Source of the DNA: Flavobacteriales bacterium
GTDB lineage: Bacteria; Bacteroidota; Bacteroidia; UBA10329
Length of the DNA: 63,022 bases
Direction of reading: 5' to 3'
NCBI GenBank assembly: GCA_020635535.1
Contig: JACJZP010000019.1
Span: 1 to 63,022, forward strand
Each line of letters opens with the position of its first letter. Positions within the stretch are counted from its first letter, which is position 1. The notes beneath the pieces are model-generated. The model had not been told where the DNA came from, made no database searches, and worked only from the letters and a program-made list of their open reading frames with translations. The translations under genes and the position numbers were made by a program. Shown piece by piece: positions 26,374 to 35,900 of the stretch.

Positions 26374-28755
26374 ATGTTCCGATTTCTGACCGTTCTATTA
26401 TTCTTCTCAACGCTGAAAGCCTTCTCTCAGCATCTACCGCCTGGTTATGGATGCAGAATGCACAAGCATGGTTCAACAGTGGGAGCTACTTTTTCTGCGA
26501 GTTTCGAAGACAGCCTGCATGTTCAGCATTATGACATAAACGTAGACAGTCTGAATTTCCAGCAACAGAAGCTTTGGGCGTCAACCAAACTCACCTTTAA
26601 ATCTATGGTAGACGGACTTTCTACCATAAAGCTTTCGCTGGATGGCTTTACGGTTGATTCCGTCTTATCGGCCACGGGGAGTCAACTGAATTTCAACTAC
26701 AATAATCTGAATTTGGATATTGATCTTACATCTGCTTTGAACGAAGGTGCAACCGATACGGTTGAGGTCTTCTACCGAGGCACGCCAGCACAGGATGATT
26801 CTTGGGGTGGATTCTATTGGAGCGGACTGAGTTTTGCCTTCAATATGGGCGTAGGATTTGATGAAGACCCGCACGTTTTCGGTAGGGCGTGGTTTCCGTG
26901 TCTGGATGTTTTTACCGACCGCTCGACCTACGATTTTCATATCAAAGTAACAGACAACTATCAGGCATTCTGCAACGGTGAATTGACCTCAATTGAGAAC
27001 CATGGCAATGGAATGAAGACCTACCATTGGTCATTGGAGCAGCCAATTCCAACCTATTTGGCTTCAATGGCAGTTGCCGAGTATGAATTTGTTGAAGAAA
27101 CCCACGGAGGGATTCCTGTTACCTGGGCTGCCGTGGCGCTTGATACTGCTTCGGTGACAGGTACGTTTCAGCACATGTCTCAGGCGGTTGATGTGTTCAC
27201 TTCATCGTATGGACCATATCAATGGAACAAGATCGGTTATGCGCTGGTGCCTTTCAATGCGGGGGCAATGGAACATGCGTCAAGCATTCATATAGGTCGG
27301 CCATTTGTAGACGGAACATTGGCTTACGAATCGCTGTGGGTACATGAGCTTTCGCACATGTGGTGGGGTGACCTTGTAACCTGCAAAGATCAAGAGAACA
27401 TGTGGTTGAATGAGGGCTTTGCCTCCTACTCTGAGGCGCTGTTCATTGAACAGATGTATGGAGAAGAGGAGTACAAAGATTGGATAAGAGAATACCACCG
27501 TGATGTGCTTCAGTTTGCGCATGTAAAGGATGGAGATTACTATGCCATGAACGATGTTCCGCATAGTGCCACTTACGGAACAACGGTTTACGACAAAGGC
27601 CCGCAGGTTATCCATACACTGAGGAATTTTATGGGAGATTCCCTGTTCTTCGAAGCATGCAGAACGTACATGGACACGCTTGCTTTTGGCAACGCCAACA
27701 GCCATGATCTAAGGGATGTTTTTGCAGCCTCATCTGGCCTTGACCTAAATCCATTTTTTGATGGATGGGTTTTCCAGCCTGGATTTCCGCATTGGCAGAT
27801 CGATAGCTATACCGTAACACCGATTTTCGATGCTTACAACATAGAATTGGTTCTGAGACAGAAGCAGCGCGGAAACAACCACACGTTTGGAATGAAAGTA
27901 CCCATCAATTTCACCGATGGCACTGAAAATCATGATGTGTTTGTTGATATGAATCAGGAAGTTCAAACATTCAACATTACCTGCCCATTCGAACCTAAAA
28001 TGGTGACCATAGACCGTTGGGAAACCATGAGCGATGCTATCGCTGATTTTGAGAAAGAAATAACATCAACCGGTACTGAGACATTCAACCAGACCAACGT
28101 CAGCATTAACGTGTCAGAACTTGGAAGCGGTACAAGCATTGTTCGGATTGAAGACCACTTTGTAACACCAGATGGATTTGCTGGCACCAACCCCGGAATA
28201 GCACTGAACCCTTATCACTATTGGTCTGTAGATGGGCTCTTTGCGGATGGTTTTGAATCGAATGCCACTTTCAAATACAATGGCACTTCCAACACGAATC
28301 AAGGGCATATGGACAATGATCTTATCATCGGAACGGAAGATAGCTTGGTGTTTCTTTATCGGCCCTCGGTTGGAACGGAATGGCAGGAAATAAACGGCTA
28401 TGAGTTGCTGACCGGAGCCTCTGTTACCAACAAAATAGGCACAGTGCGAATTGACACGTTGAAAAAAGGTGAGTACGTGCTTGGAAGACGCGATTTTACA
28501 GCCAACATTTCAGAAAAGGAGCAGACATCCAATCCTGTCTTTGCTTATCCAAATCCAAATAATGGCGTGTTCTCTGTATCACTACCCAATGGAATTTGGA
28601 CACTTGAAATGTTCAGTCTGAACGGTAAAAGAATCCAGCAATGGCAAGTAAGCACTGGCGATGAAATTTTGGCAACGGATATTGCGAAAGGCCAGTACAT
28701 CATTCTGGCTACGAACGGAAACCGAACGTTGTCTCAGTCAATTATTATTCACTGA
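26374..28755 (+). CDS. Secreted M1 family metallopeptidase with T9SS type A sorting domain
   Basis: 793 residues. Signal peptide MFRFLTVLLFFSTLKAFSQ. The M1 beta-sandwich and catalytic domain have exopeptidase motif GAMEH (297-301, usual GAMEN), zinc site HELSH (324-328) and Glu in LNEGFASY (347). From about 545 there is a second beta domain, and from about 716 a T9SS sorting domain: VFAYPNPNNGVFSVSL, LEMFSLNGKRI, IAKGQYIILATNG, ending SIIIH. It is therefore exported by Sec, then across the outer membrane by the T9SS and probably left on the surface or released, to degrade extracellular peptides. The 3' end overlaps the convergent DUF1295 gene by 18 bp. Confidence 0.93.
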   Translation: MFRFLTVLLFFSTLKAFSQHLPPGYGCRMHKHGSTVGATFSASFEDSLHVQHYDINVDSLNFQQQKLWASTKLTFKSMVDGLSTIKLSLDGFTVDSVLSATGSQLNFNYNNLNLDIDLTSALNEGATDTVEVFYRGTPAQDDSWGGFYWSGLSFAFNMGVGFDEDPHVFGRAWFPCLDVFTDRSTYDFHIKVTDNYQAFCNGELTSIENHGNGMKTYHWSLEQPIPTYLASMAVAEYEFVEETHGGIPVTWAAVALDTASVTGTFQHMSQAVDVFTSSYGPYQWNKIGYALVPFNAGAMEHASSIHIGRPFVDGTLAYESLWVHELSHMWWGDLVTCKDQENMWLNEGFASYSEALFIEQMYGEEEYKDWIREYHRDVLQFAHVKDGDYYAMNDVPHSATYGTTVYDKGPQVIHTLRNFMGDSLFFEACRTYMDTLAFGNANSHDLRDVFAASSGLDLNPFFDGWVFQPGFPHWQIDSYTVTPIFDAYNIELVLRQKQRGNNHTFGMKVPINFTDGTENHDVFVDMNQEVQTFNITCPFEPKMVTIDRWETMSDAIADFEKEITSTGTETFNQTNVSINVSELGSGTSIVRIEDHFVTPDGFAGTNPGIALNPYHYWSVDGLFADGFESNATFKYNGTSNTNQGHMDNDLIIGTEDSLVFLYRPSVGTEWQEINGYELLTGASVTNKIGTVRIDTLKKGEYVLGRRDFTANISEKEQTSNPVFAYPNPNNGVFSVSLPNGIWTLEMFSLNGKRIQQWQVSTGDEILATDIAKGQYIILATNGNRTLSQSIIIH

Positions 28756-29520
28756 CCTTTTCGGAAACCACGGAATGAAGGCGCTTGTGGTGGCAATGTA
28801 ATCAGCATATTTTGGGTTGCCTTTGTACTTGCGTTCCAGCATAGCAACACCAGAAACCTTTACCAAAAAGAAGTGCATAACGGCTGGCCCAATGGCTGCG
28901 ATGTACCAATAAGGCGACATCAGCGCCAACAGGAAAATGCCCCACCATTGTGTGGCATCGCCAAAGTAATTCGGGTGGCGCGTGTACTTCCAAACGCCAT
29001 AACGCATCACTTTTCCTTTGTTGGCTGAATCTGCTTTGAATCGGGCCATCTGGAAATCGCCAACGGCTTCAAAGAAGAATCCAATAGCCCAAACGGCAAT
29101 TGCCAAATAGGCATTCCAAGTGAGTTCCAATGGTTCTGAGAATAGGACATAAAGCGGAGAAGCCACAACAAGCATGATTGCTCCTTGCAGCATGAACACC
29201 TGAAAAAATGCTCGTATGACCACATTCTTGCCCCATTCTTCACGCCATTGCGCGTAACGATAATCCTCTGGCTTTCCTTTGTTTCGACCGTAGATGTAGG
29301 TGGCTAGTCGCATTCCCCAAATAGAGATCAGCGCCAATGTGATCCATTGAACTGTAGATTGTTCAGATTGCAGAAAGCAAGTAATAGCGATAAGGATGAA
29401 GCCAATTCCCCAACCGATATCAACGATGCTGTTGTCCTTCAATCGCTGCGCAATGAGGAACATGACGAGCATGAAAACGAAAACGACAAGCGCGGAATAT
29501 TGAAGTAGGAGCCAGTTCAT
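28738..29520 (-). CDS. DUF1295 / steroid 5-alpha-reductase-like membrane protein
   Basis: 260 residues with about six membrane helices. It opens with the DUF1295 pattern (DNSIVDIGWGIGFILIAI, then WGMRLATYIYGRNKGKPEDY). The NADPH-binding C-terminal part has RYGVWKYTRHPNYFGDATQWWG, as in isoprenylcysteine methyltransferase and sterol reductase relatives. A lipid reductase or methyltransferase function is possible; the substrate is unknown. It follows copy B of the interspersed palindrome, which lies 58-91 nt upstream of the ATG. Confidence 0.85.
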   Translation of the reverse strand: MNWLLLQYSALVVFVFMLVMFLIAQRLKDNSIVDIGWGIGFILIAITCFLQSEQSTVQWITLALISIWGMRLATYIYGRNKGKPEDYRYAQWREEWGKNVVIRAFFQVFMLQGAIMLVVASPLYVLFSEPLELTWNAYLAIAVWAIGFFFEAVGDFQMARFKADSANKGKVMRYGVWKYTRHPNYFGDATQWWGIFLLALMSPYWYIAAIGPAVMHFFLVKVSGVAMLERKYKGNPKYADYIATTSAFIPWFPKRSVNNN

Positions 29521-29577
29521 TTAGAAAAGATTATTTCAAGTTAACAGCAATAGGGAACGATTGTTGGAAATGTTCGC

Positions 29578-29611
29578 GACCTCCCCTAACCCCTCCTTTC
29601 AAGGAGGGGAA
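29578..29611. repeat. Interspersed palindromic repeat, copy B
   Basis: GACCTCCCC-T-AACCCCTCC-TTTCA-AGGAGGGGA. CCCCTCCTT (29590-29598) pairs with AAGGAGGGG (29601-29609). It lies in the 98-nt gap between the DUF1295 gene and the FAH-family gene. Confidence 0.85.
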
Positions 29612-29618
29612 CCACTTG

Positions 29619-30230
29619 CTACTTAATACGGAAGTCCATCATTTTTCGGCCTTCAATGTAGGCTTCGAGGCGGTCGCCAGCGTTAAGTTTCCCAACACCT
29701 GCTGGCGTTCCAGTAAAAATCACATCACCGATCTTGAGCATGAAATACTTACTGGCTTCTTCGATAATTCGGTCGACCGGAAACAGCATATCACCTGTAA
29801 AGCCTTTCTGAACGACTTTGCCGTTGATGTGCAATTCGAAATTTATAGCATTGACATCGTCAAAATCTGACAACGGCAGTGTTTTGCTCATTGGTGCAGA
29901 ACCATCGAAGCCTTTCGCCTTTTCCCATGGCAAACCTTTCTCCTTGCATTTCTGCTGGATATCTCGTGCTGTGATGTCAATCCCGATTCCGATTTCCTTG
30001 TAATACGTGGGCGCAAACTTGGCCTGAATGTTCTTGCCCTTCTTGTGGATCTTCACATAGATCTCCGCCTCGTAATGCACGTCATTGGAGAAATCGGGCA
30101 GGTAGAAATCGTCATTGTTCGGAAGGACGGCAGAATCTGGCTTGATGAAGAAAAGCGGCTCAGTTGGAATTGGGTTGTTCAGTTCCTTGGCATGCTCAGC
30201 ATAGTTGCGGCCAATGCAAACGATTTTCAT
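29619..30230 (-). CDS. Fumarylacetoacetate hydrolase family protein
   Basis: 203 residues, the short single-domain FAH form. Motifs: KIVCIGRNYAEHAKELN, EPLFFIKPDSAVLPN, the metal-ligand YEAEIYVKI (Glu-x-Glu), GIGIDITARDIQ (Asp) and VIFTGTPAGVGKLNAGD. The family includes acylpyruvase and oxaloacetate decarboxylase or tautomerase (FAHD1-like), and this protein most resembles that branch. The ATG overlaps the exonuclease stop by 4 nt. Last gene of the envelope cluster operon, with no visible functional link to it. Confidence 0.9.
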   Translation of the reverse strand: MKIVCIGRNYAEHAKELNNPIPTEPLFFIKPDSAVLPNNDDFYLPDFSNDVHYEAEIYVKIHKKGKNIQAKFAPTYYKEIGIGIDITARDIQQKCKEKGLPWEKAKGFDGSAPMSKTLPLSDFDDVNAINFELHINGKVVQKGFTGDMLFPVDRIIEEASKYFMLKIGDVIFTGTPAGVGKLNAGDRLEAYIEGRKMMDFRIK

Positions 30231-31006
30231 AGCAGACCTTTATTAAACGCGTCAATTCGAATTTCGGTGAGCACTTTTTTGGTGTAACTCGGGAACTGTG
30301 CATCCATCATCCAGCCGTAATAACCTGGGTTAGTTCTCAGAACCTCAACAACAGATTTTCCTTTATTCTTACCAAAATTGAAAATAGGTTCTCCGTTTTC
30401 TCCCTCAACGATCTGACCAGCGAAGTCAATGGCATTTCCTCGCTTGGAGAAATCTGAAAGCATCTCAACATTTCCTTCCAACTCTTCATACTTATCCACC
30501 TGTGCTTTGAGCACCTCCAAAGTTGCTCTTGTGTCCGCTTCAGCGCTGTGGGCGTTTGTCAGATCTCCATTACAATAGAACTTGTAAGCAGCCACTAACG
30601 TGCGCTGTTCCATCCTGTGAAAAATATTCTGTACGTCTACCACTTTGCGGTTCCGCATGCTGAAATCGATGTCATTCCGAAGGAATTCTTCCATCAACAA
30701 GGGTACATCGAATTTCAGGCAGTTGTATCCAGATAGGTCTGCATCACCAATAAACTCTACGATTGTCGGTGCTAGTTCTTTGAAACTGGGTTTGTCAGCC
30801 ACTTTCTCGTTGGTGATTCCATGAACGGAAGAAGCTTCTGCCGGAATTGGAACACCTGGATTGACCAATTCGGTCAATGTCTCCTCAGAGCCGTCCGGAT
30901 TCAATTTGATGATGGATATCTCTACAATACGGTCTTCTGCTACATTGACGCCTGTGGTCTCAAGGTCGAAAGTCGCGAGGGGACGTTTGAGCTGAAGATG
31001 TGACAT
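30227..31006 (-). CDS. DnaQ-like 3'-5' exonuclease
   Basis: 259 residues. Exonuclease motifs: ATFDLETTGVNVAEDRIVEI (DxE), YNCLKFDVPLLMEEF (motif II) and NAHSAEADTRATLEVL (HxxxxD, DEDDh type). The C-terminus FNFGKNKGKSVVEVLRTNPG with YYGWMMDAQF is the small domain found in ExoX-like nucleases. It probably degrades single-stranded DNA or RNA ends in repair or turnover. Its ATG shares a base with the stop of the upstream PD40 gene (TAATG). Confidence 0.9.
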   Translation of the reverse strand: MSHLQLKRPLATFDLETTGVNVAEDRIVEISIIKLNPDGSEETLTELVNPGVPIPAEASSVHGITNEKVADKPSFKELAPTIVEFIGDADLSGYNCLKFDVPLLMEEFLRNDIDFSMRNRKVVDVQNIFHRMEQRTLVAAYKFYCNGDLTNAHSAEADTRATLEVLKAQVDKYEELEGNVEMLSDFSKRGNAIDFAGQIVEGENGEPIFNFGKNKGKSVVEVLRTNPGYYGWMMDAQFPSYTKKVLTEIRIDAFNKGLL

Positions 31007-32946
31007 TACTTGGCTGGTGGTTCAAGTCCGTTCTCTATCAATGTAAACTTGCGGCTAATGATCTTCTCATAATCACCCAAACCCATGACCCGAATCTTTT
31101 CTTTGACAGGCTGAAACCCAGGAGCTTCAATGGTTATCTCGTAAACCTGACCGGGCGTTGCCACAACTACAATTTTACCGGTGTTGTAGTTGGGCAAGTA
31201 AGTTCCTATCATTTCGCCACTTTCATCAACGGCAGTGCCAGTTACTTCCAGCGTGTTCAGCCCCTTGATCGAACTGATTTTAGGCTCAATCTTCTTCTGC
31301 GCGATACTCTCCTTTTTAACCCTTGTATCATACCATTCAAATGTACCGTCTCCCTTTGGGAAATTCTCTGGCGTGTACTTGGCCATTTCCGCACCATTCC
31401 ATTTTCCGATTATGGTGATATCGTATTTCTCACCATTTTTCACCTCAACTTTCTTCGTTTCCACAAACTGATAATCGGTTCTGTCTGTAGGTTGGTATTC
31501 ATCTGTAAACCATTTTACATTTCCATCAGCAATATTCTTCCACTCGTAAAAGGTCAAATATTCCTTTTCTGGCCCCATCATTATCTCCAGATCGATAACA
31601 ATGGCCGATTGCTGTTCCTCTACATCATTGTAAATCACTCTGTATATGTCGAGGTCTCCGTAGCCACCTTTTCTTAACTGTGAAACATAGGCATGCCTTG
31701 GGTTATCCGTTGCACAGTAAGTGAAATCATCCATTGTGGTATTGATCGGATAACCAAGGTTCTCAGGTCGCTCCCAACGCTGATACTGTTCATTCCACTC
31801 ACTCTTGTACACATCATATCCGCCCATGCTCTTATGGCCTTGTGAAGCGAAATAGAGTGTCTTTCCATCATGAGAAATTACAGGGAACATCTCGTCATAC
31901 TGGGTATTTATGGTTGGACCTAGATTAACTGGAATAGACCACTCACCGTTTGGCAGAAGCTTAGCCATGAATATGTCCAATCCACCAAAGCCAGGTTCTA
32001 AGGTTGGTAGCCGAGCTATGAACAATGTTTGACCGTCTGGTGTACAGGTTGCGGCCATCTCGGGTTCCAATGTATTTATAGACTCACCCAAACTCTTTCC
32101 CTTCTCCCATCTCCTACCAGTAAACTCACTCATCCAAACATCATCATACCCCTCCATATTGTCTATCATGTAGAAGATGTGATCACCAAAGGCAGACATA
32201 CCAACAAAATCCTCCACAAACTCGGTGTTTATGGTCATACCAACTCCTTTGGCCTTTCTGAACTCTCCATATTTTCCTTTACACCAGAAAATATCAGGGG
32301 GCTTGTAACCATCAAAGTCCAAGTTTTGTCCTGCAACGCCTTTATCTCGTTTGGTAGTAAAAACAAGAAACGACTCATCAAGAGGCGTAAACGGATGAAG
32401 GTCTGGCGCTTCAGAGTTAACATCGTCTCCCAAATTTTCGAACGAAATGTTCAATGGTTTTTCCATGAACTTCCGTGCATTGGTACAGAACTCTATCTGT
32501 CTGGTAACATCAATAATGCGCTCTGGCTTAGATATTTTGAGTTTATACTTGTTGAAAAACAGCAGCGCACTGTCAATCTGCTCGTTGTACATGTAGGCCA
32601 AGGCCAGATCGTACAAGATCTCGTCATCAAATTGATCCTTGGTAGTGACAATCTTACGCAAGTAAGGTATTGCTCTACTCTTATCAATATTCTGGTAAAG
32701 GTTGCATAGACCAACCCTCCAATTCAGGAATTCATCCTCAGGCTTTTCTGCCAGCAAAGGAATATATTCGGTCAGCGCATTTTTATAATCTCCAATATCG
32801 AAAAGATACTTTCCTCTGGCTTGGGGCGTAGCTCCTTTTACTTCCTCAACTTGTGCTTGCGCTTCAGGACCAGATATTACCAAGAAGCCAACTAAGACAA
32901 CTTGACTGAATAATAGGATATGCCTTTTCCATTGACCCACACTCAT
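31006..32946 (-). CDS. TPR/PD40 beta-propeller envelope protein, no OmpA domain
   Basis: 646 residues, exported (signal peptide ending EAQAQ near residue 32). A TPR-like helical part (about 40-165) with IGDYKNALTEYIPLLAEKPE is followed by a PD40 propeller (about 170-440) with FENLGDDVNSEAPDLHPF, NLGPTINTQYDEMFPVIS, SMGGYDVYKSEW and GGYGDLDIYRV. A segment unique to this paralogue and a CarboxypepD-like domain (SGEMIGTYLPNYNTGK...TPGQVYEI) follow. It has the core of the OmpA-ended neighbours but no peptidoglycan anchor, so it probably binds one of them or a surface partner. Starts 18 nt after the 1500-residue rod protein. Confidence 0.85.
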   Translation of the reverse strand: MSVGQWKRHILLFSQVVLVGFLVISGPEAQAQVEEVKGATPQARGKYLFDIGDYKNALTEYIPLLAEKPEDEFLNWRVGLCNLYQNIDKSRAIPYLRKIVTTKDQFDDEILYDLALAYMYNEQIDSALLFFNKYKLKISKPERIIDVTRQIEFCTNARKFMEKPLNISFENLGDDVNSEAPDLHPFTPLDESFLVFTTKRDKGVAGQNLDFDGYKPPDIFWCKGKYGEFRKAKGVGMTINTEFVEDFVGMSAFGDHIFYMIDNMEGYDDVWMSEFTGRRWEKGKSLGESINTLEPEMAATCTPDGQTLFIARLPTLEPGFGGLDIFMAKLLPNGEWSIPVNLGPTINTQYDEMFPVISHDGKTLYFASQGHKSMGGYDVYKSEWNEQYQRWERPENLGYPINTTMDDFTYCATDNPRHAYVSQLRKGGYGDLDIYRVIYNDVEEQQSAIVIDLEIMMGPEKEYLTFYEWKNIADGNVKWFTDEYQPTDRTDYQFVETKKVEVKNGEKYDITIIGKWNGAEMAKYTPENFPKGDGTFEWYDTRVKKESIAQKKIEPKISSIKGLNTLEVTGTAVDESGEMIGTYLPNYNTGKIVVVATPGQVYEITIEAPGFQPVKEKIRVMGLGDYEKIISRKFTLIENGLEPPAK

Positions 32947-32964
32947 CTTCCTTCTTAATATTTA

Positions 32965-35900
32965 TCAATACTTGTTGATTTCCAACTTGTAAATGGCCTC
33001 TGTTATAGCAATGTCAGAGTCTTTGAAATAGAATACTCCACCCCAATCCCATGTTTTCTTCTCATATATGGTAACCACGTTGTTTCTGTTGATAACGTGG
33101 CGGGTTACAACAAAGTTCTTTCCCTGAACTGTTTCCTCGGTAACTCCCGGTGGATAAATCTTTGCCAATTCCGAGAGGAAAGCCTGACGTTGTTCTTCAG
33201 CATTCAAATCCATTCCACCTAAGCTCTCCTTCAACTTCTCGTACTTCTCAATTCGAGCTTTCTCGATATCCGCTTCAGACAGCCGCTGTTGTTCTTTGGC
33301 GTCTTCAACCAATCCCAATGCCGCTATACGTGCCTGACGTTCTTTTTCTTTCTTTTCTGCCTCTAAGGCCAACTGTTCCGCATACTTGCGTTTGGCTTCT
33401 TCTTGACGCTCTACTTCGCGTTGACGCTCTAAGGCCAATTCCTCTTCGCGTGTACCTATTTCCTTCAACTTCTGCTTTGGTAGAGATTCTTCTGGCTTCA
33501 TATCTGCAGCCTCCAGATACTTTTGTTTGGCAAGGTCGAGATTACCTGATTGGAATGCTCTTGCTCCTTCATCAAGTACCAAAAGGTACTTGCGCTCTTC
33601 TTCTCTTTTGGCTTTTTCTTCAGCAGCTAACTGATCAAGCGTACGCTTTATATTTCGAATTTGCTGCTTTGGACCCTGTTCATCAGGTTTGATCTCTGAA
33701 GCTTGTTGGAACTTGACCATTGCCGCATCATAATTATTCTCTGCCAACTCCTTCTCTCCGTCTTTTACGAGGTCATCATACCTTTTGTCCAAGGCAATTC
33801 GTTCTGCTTCTTCTCTATCCAATCTCTGAACCTCAGCATCCGAGTTCTCCAATTTCTTAGCAACGGCTTTGTCGTCTGGATACATGGCAAGTGCATCCTT
33901 ATAATTCTTTGACGCAGACCTGAAATCCTGCTTGGCCACCGCTGCATCTGCTGTTGATACCAAACGGTCGTACTCTGTCCTTCTTTGGCGTTCTGCCTCC
34001 TCAGCTTTCTGTTTAGCGAGTTCTTCCTGACGTTTCTGCTCAGCAATACGAGCTTCCTCTGCAGCTTTTGCTGCTGCCAATTCGGCTGCGGCTCTTGCCT
34101 TTTCTTCTTCTTCCAATCGTTTTCGCTCAGCAGCTTCTGCCTCCTGTTTTTGTTTTTCTAGCAAGGCCAAACGTTTTTCCTCAGCTTTACGAGCTTCTTC
34201 AGCTGATTTGGCTGCTGCCAACTCTGCGGCAATTCGAGCTTTCTCCTCGTCTTCCAATCTTTTTCGTTCAGCAGCTTCAGCTTCCTGCTTTTGCTTTTCC
34301 AACAAGGCTAAACGCTCGTCTTCTACTCTTTGTGCCTCCTTGGCAAGGCGTTCCTGTTCCTTACGTTGTTCCTCTAATCGCTTCTCTTCCGCTTTCCTTG
34401 CCTCTTCTGCTGACCTTACAGCCGCTAGCTCAGCTTCGGCCCGAGCTTTCTCTTCATCTTCCAATCTTTTCTGCTCAGCCTTTCGTGCTTCTTCTGCGGC
34501 CTTTGCAGCAGCCAGCTCAGCAGCAACTCTAACCCTCTCTTCTTCTTCAACTCGTTTGCGTTCTTCTAAAGCAAGTCGTTCCTGTTCTTTACGTTCTGCT
34601 TCCTCTGCCTCTTGCTTCTGCTTCTCTAGCAAAGCCAGTTGTCTGGCCGCCTCTTTTTCTGCTGTTTCCTGCTCCTTTCTTAAGCGTTCTTCTTCAAGTT
34701 TAGCAATGCGCTCTTTTTCCTCCTTTTCTCGCTGTTCACGCTCAAGCCTTTCCTGCTCAACTCGGGCCAGTTCCTCTTCTTTACGCTCTTGCTCTTCTGC
34801 TTCACGCTTCGCCTTTTCCATTGCTATGGTCTTGGCTAGCTCTTCCTTTTGCTGTTGTTCTTCCCTCAGTCTTTCTTCACGGGTTGCTTCTACTTTATGC
34901 AGGGTATTCTCGTAGGCTATTTCAGCTTCTTCTATTGCCTTGACTGCTTCTTTTTGCTTTGCCTCGGCTATTTCTATAGCCTTCTCGGTCCGTTGTTCCT
35001 CATATTGGGCAAGCTCCACTTCCCGCTCTGCTTGCTTTTTCTGAAATTGACGTTCCAGCCTGTCAATTTCAGCACGGTCTGCAGCTGCAAATAACACCGA
35101 AAAATCAATCTTTTGCCCTACTGCTCCGTTGCGTTCGATGGCAGCCGATTGTTCCAGGTAAGCATCATAGACTGCCTCTGCCCTATCTCTATCGAGTTCT
35201 TTGTCTCCTGTTTGAGGTAGAGTCTTTTGAATTGCCTCAACAGTTCTGTCCCTGTCGCCTGCTCCCTTTTGAATTGCCTCCGCCAGATCTTGCTCTTTTT
35301 TATTCTTGGCCTTAGCAAGTTCCGCAGTTCTAACCTCCTTGACCTGAGTTTCCGCCTTCTCTGCCAATTCCTGCTTTTTATCTCTTATCTCCTGTCGTTT
35401 AGCTTCTAACTCATCCTGTGCCTTCTGCTTTTCTAAGGCGGTTTGTTGCTTTTGTTTCTGCTGGGCAACAACCTCTGCGGTTTCTGCCGCCCCGAAAAGG
35501 GCAGCAAAATCGAGCGACACCGCACCTGTTCCTCCTTGGGCCTGTTTCTTGGCCACATAAGTGTCATAAATTTCCTCAGCCACCTGACCTTTATTTGGAA
35601 GATCGTAAGGTAAATTGTCTGCAATGGCATCTATTTGCTGCTTTCGATCATTAACAGAACTGCTAGACCCTGCCTTGTAAATTGCTTTGGCAATCTGAGC
35701 TTTCTCTGGCAAATTGGAAGGGAGAGATTCTTCAATCAACTTTTCATCCTGAACTTGCTCAGTTGGGCTTGACCCTTTCTTGAAAACCACTGAAGCTGCA
35801 TAGGATTCATACATCTTCTGAGCAACCTCATCACGATTTTTTGTGTTTTGAGGTAGCGCATTTTTGAAGAGCTCCAACTGCGATTTCTTGTCCTTGGGGA

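Noticed and set aside
34208..34915. Plus-strand Ser/Arg-rich frame opposite the rod protein
   Set aside because: Same antisense effect of repeat codons; no promoter and no recognisable protein.
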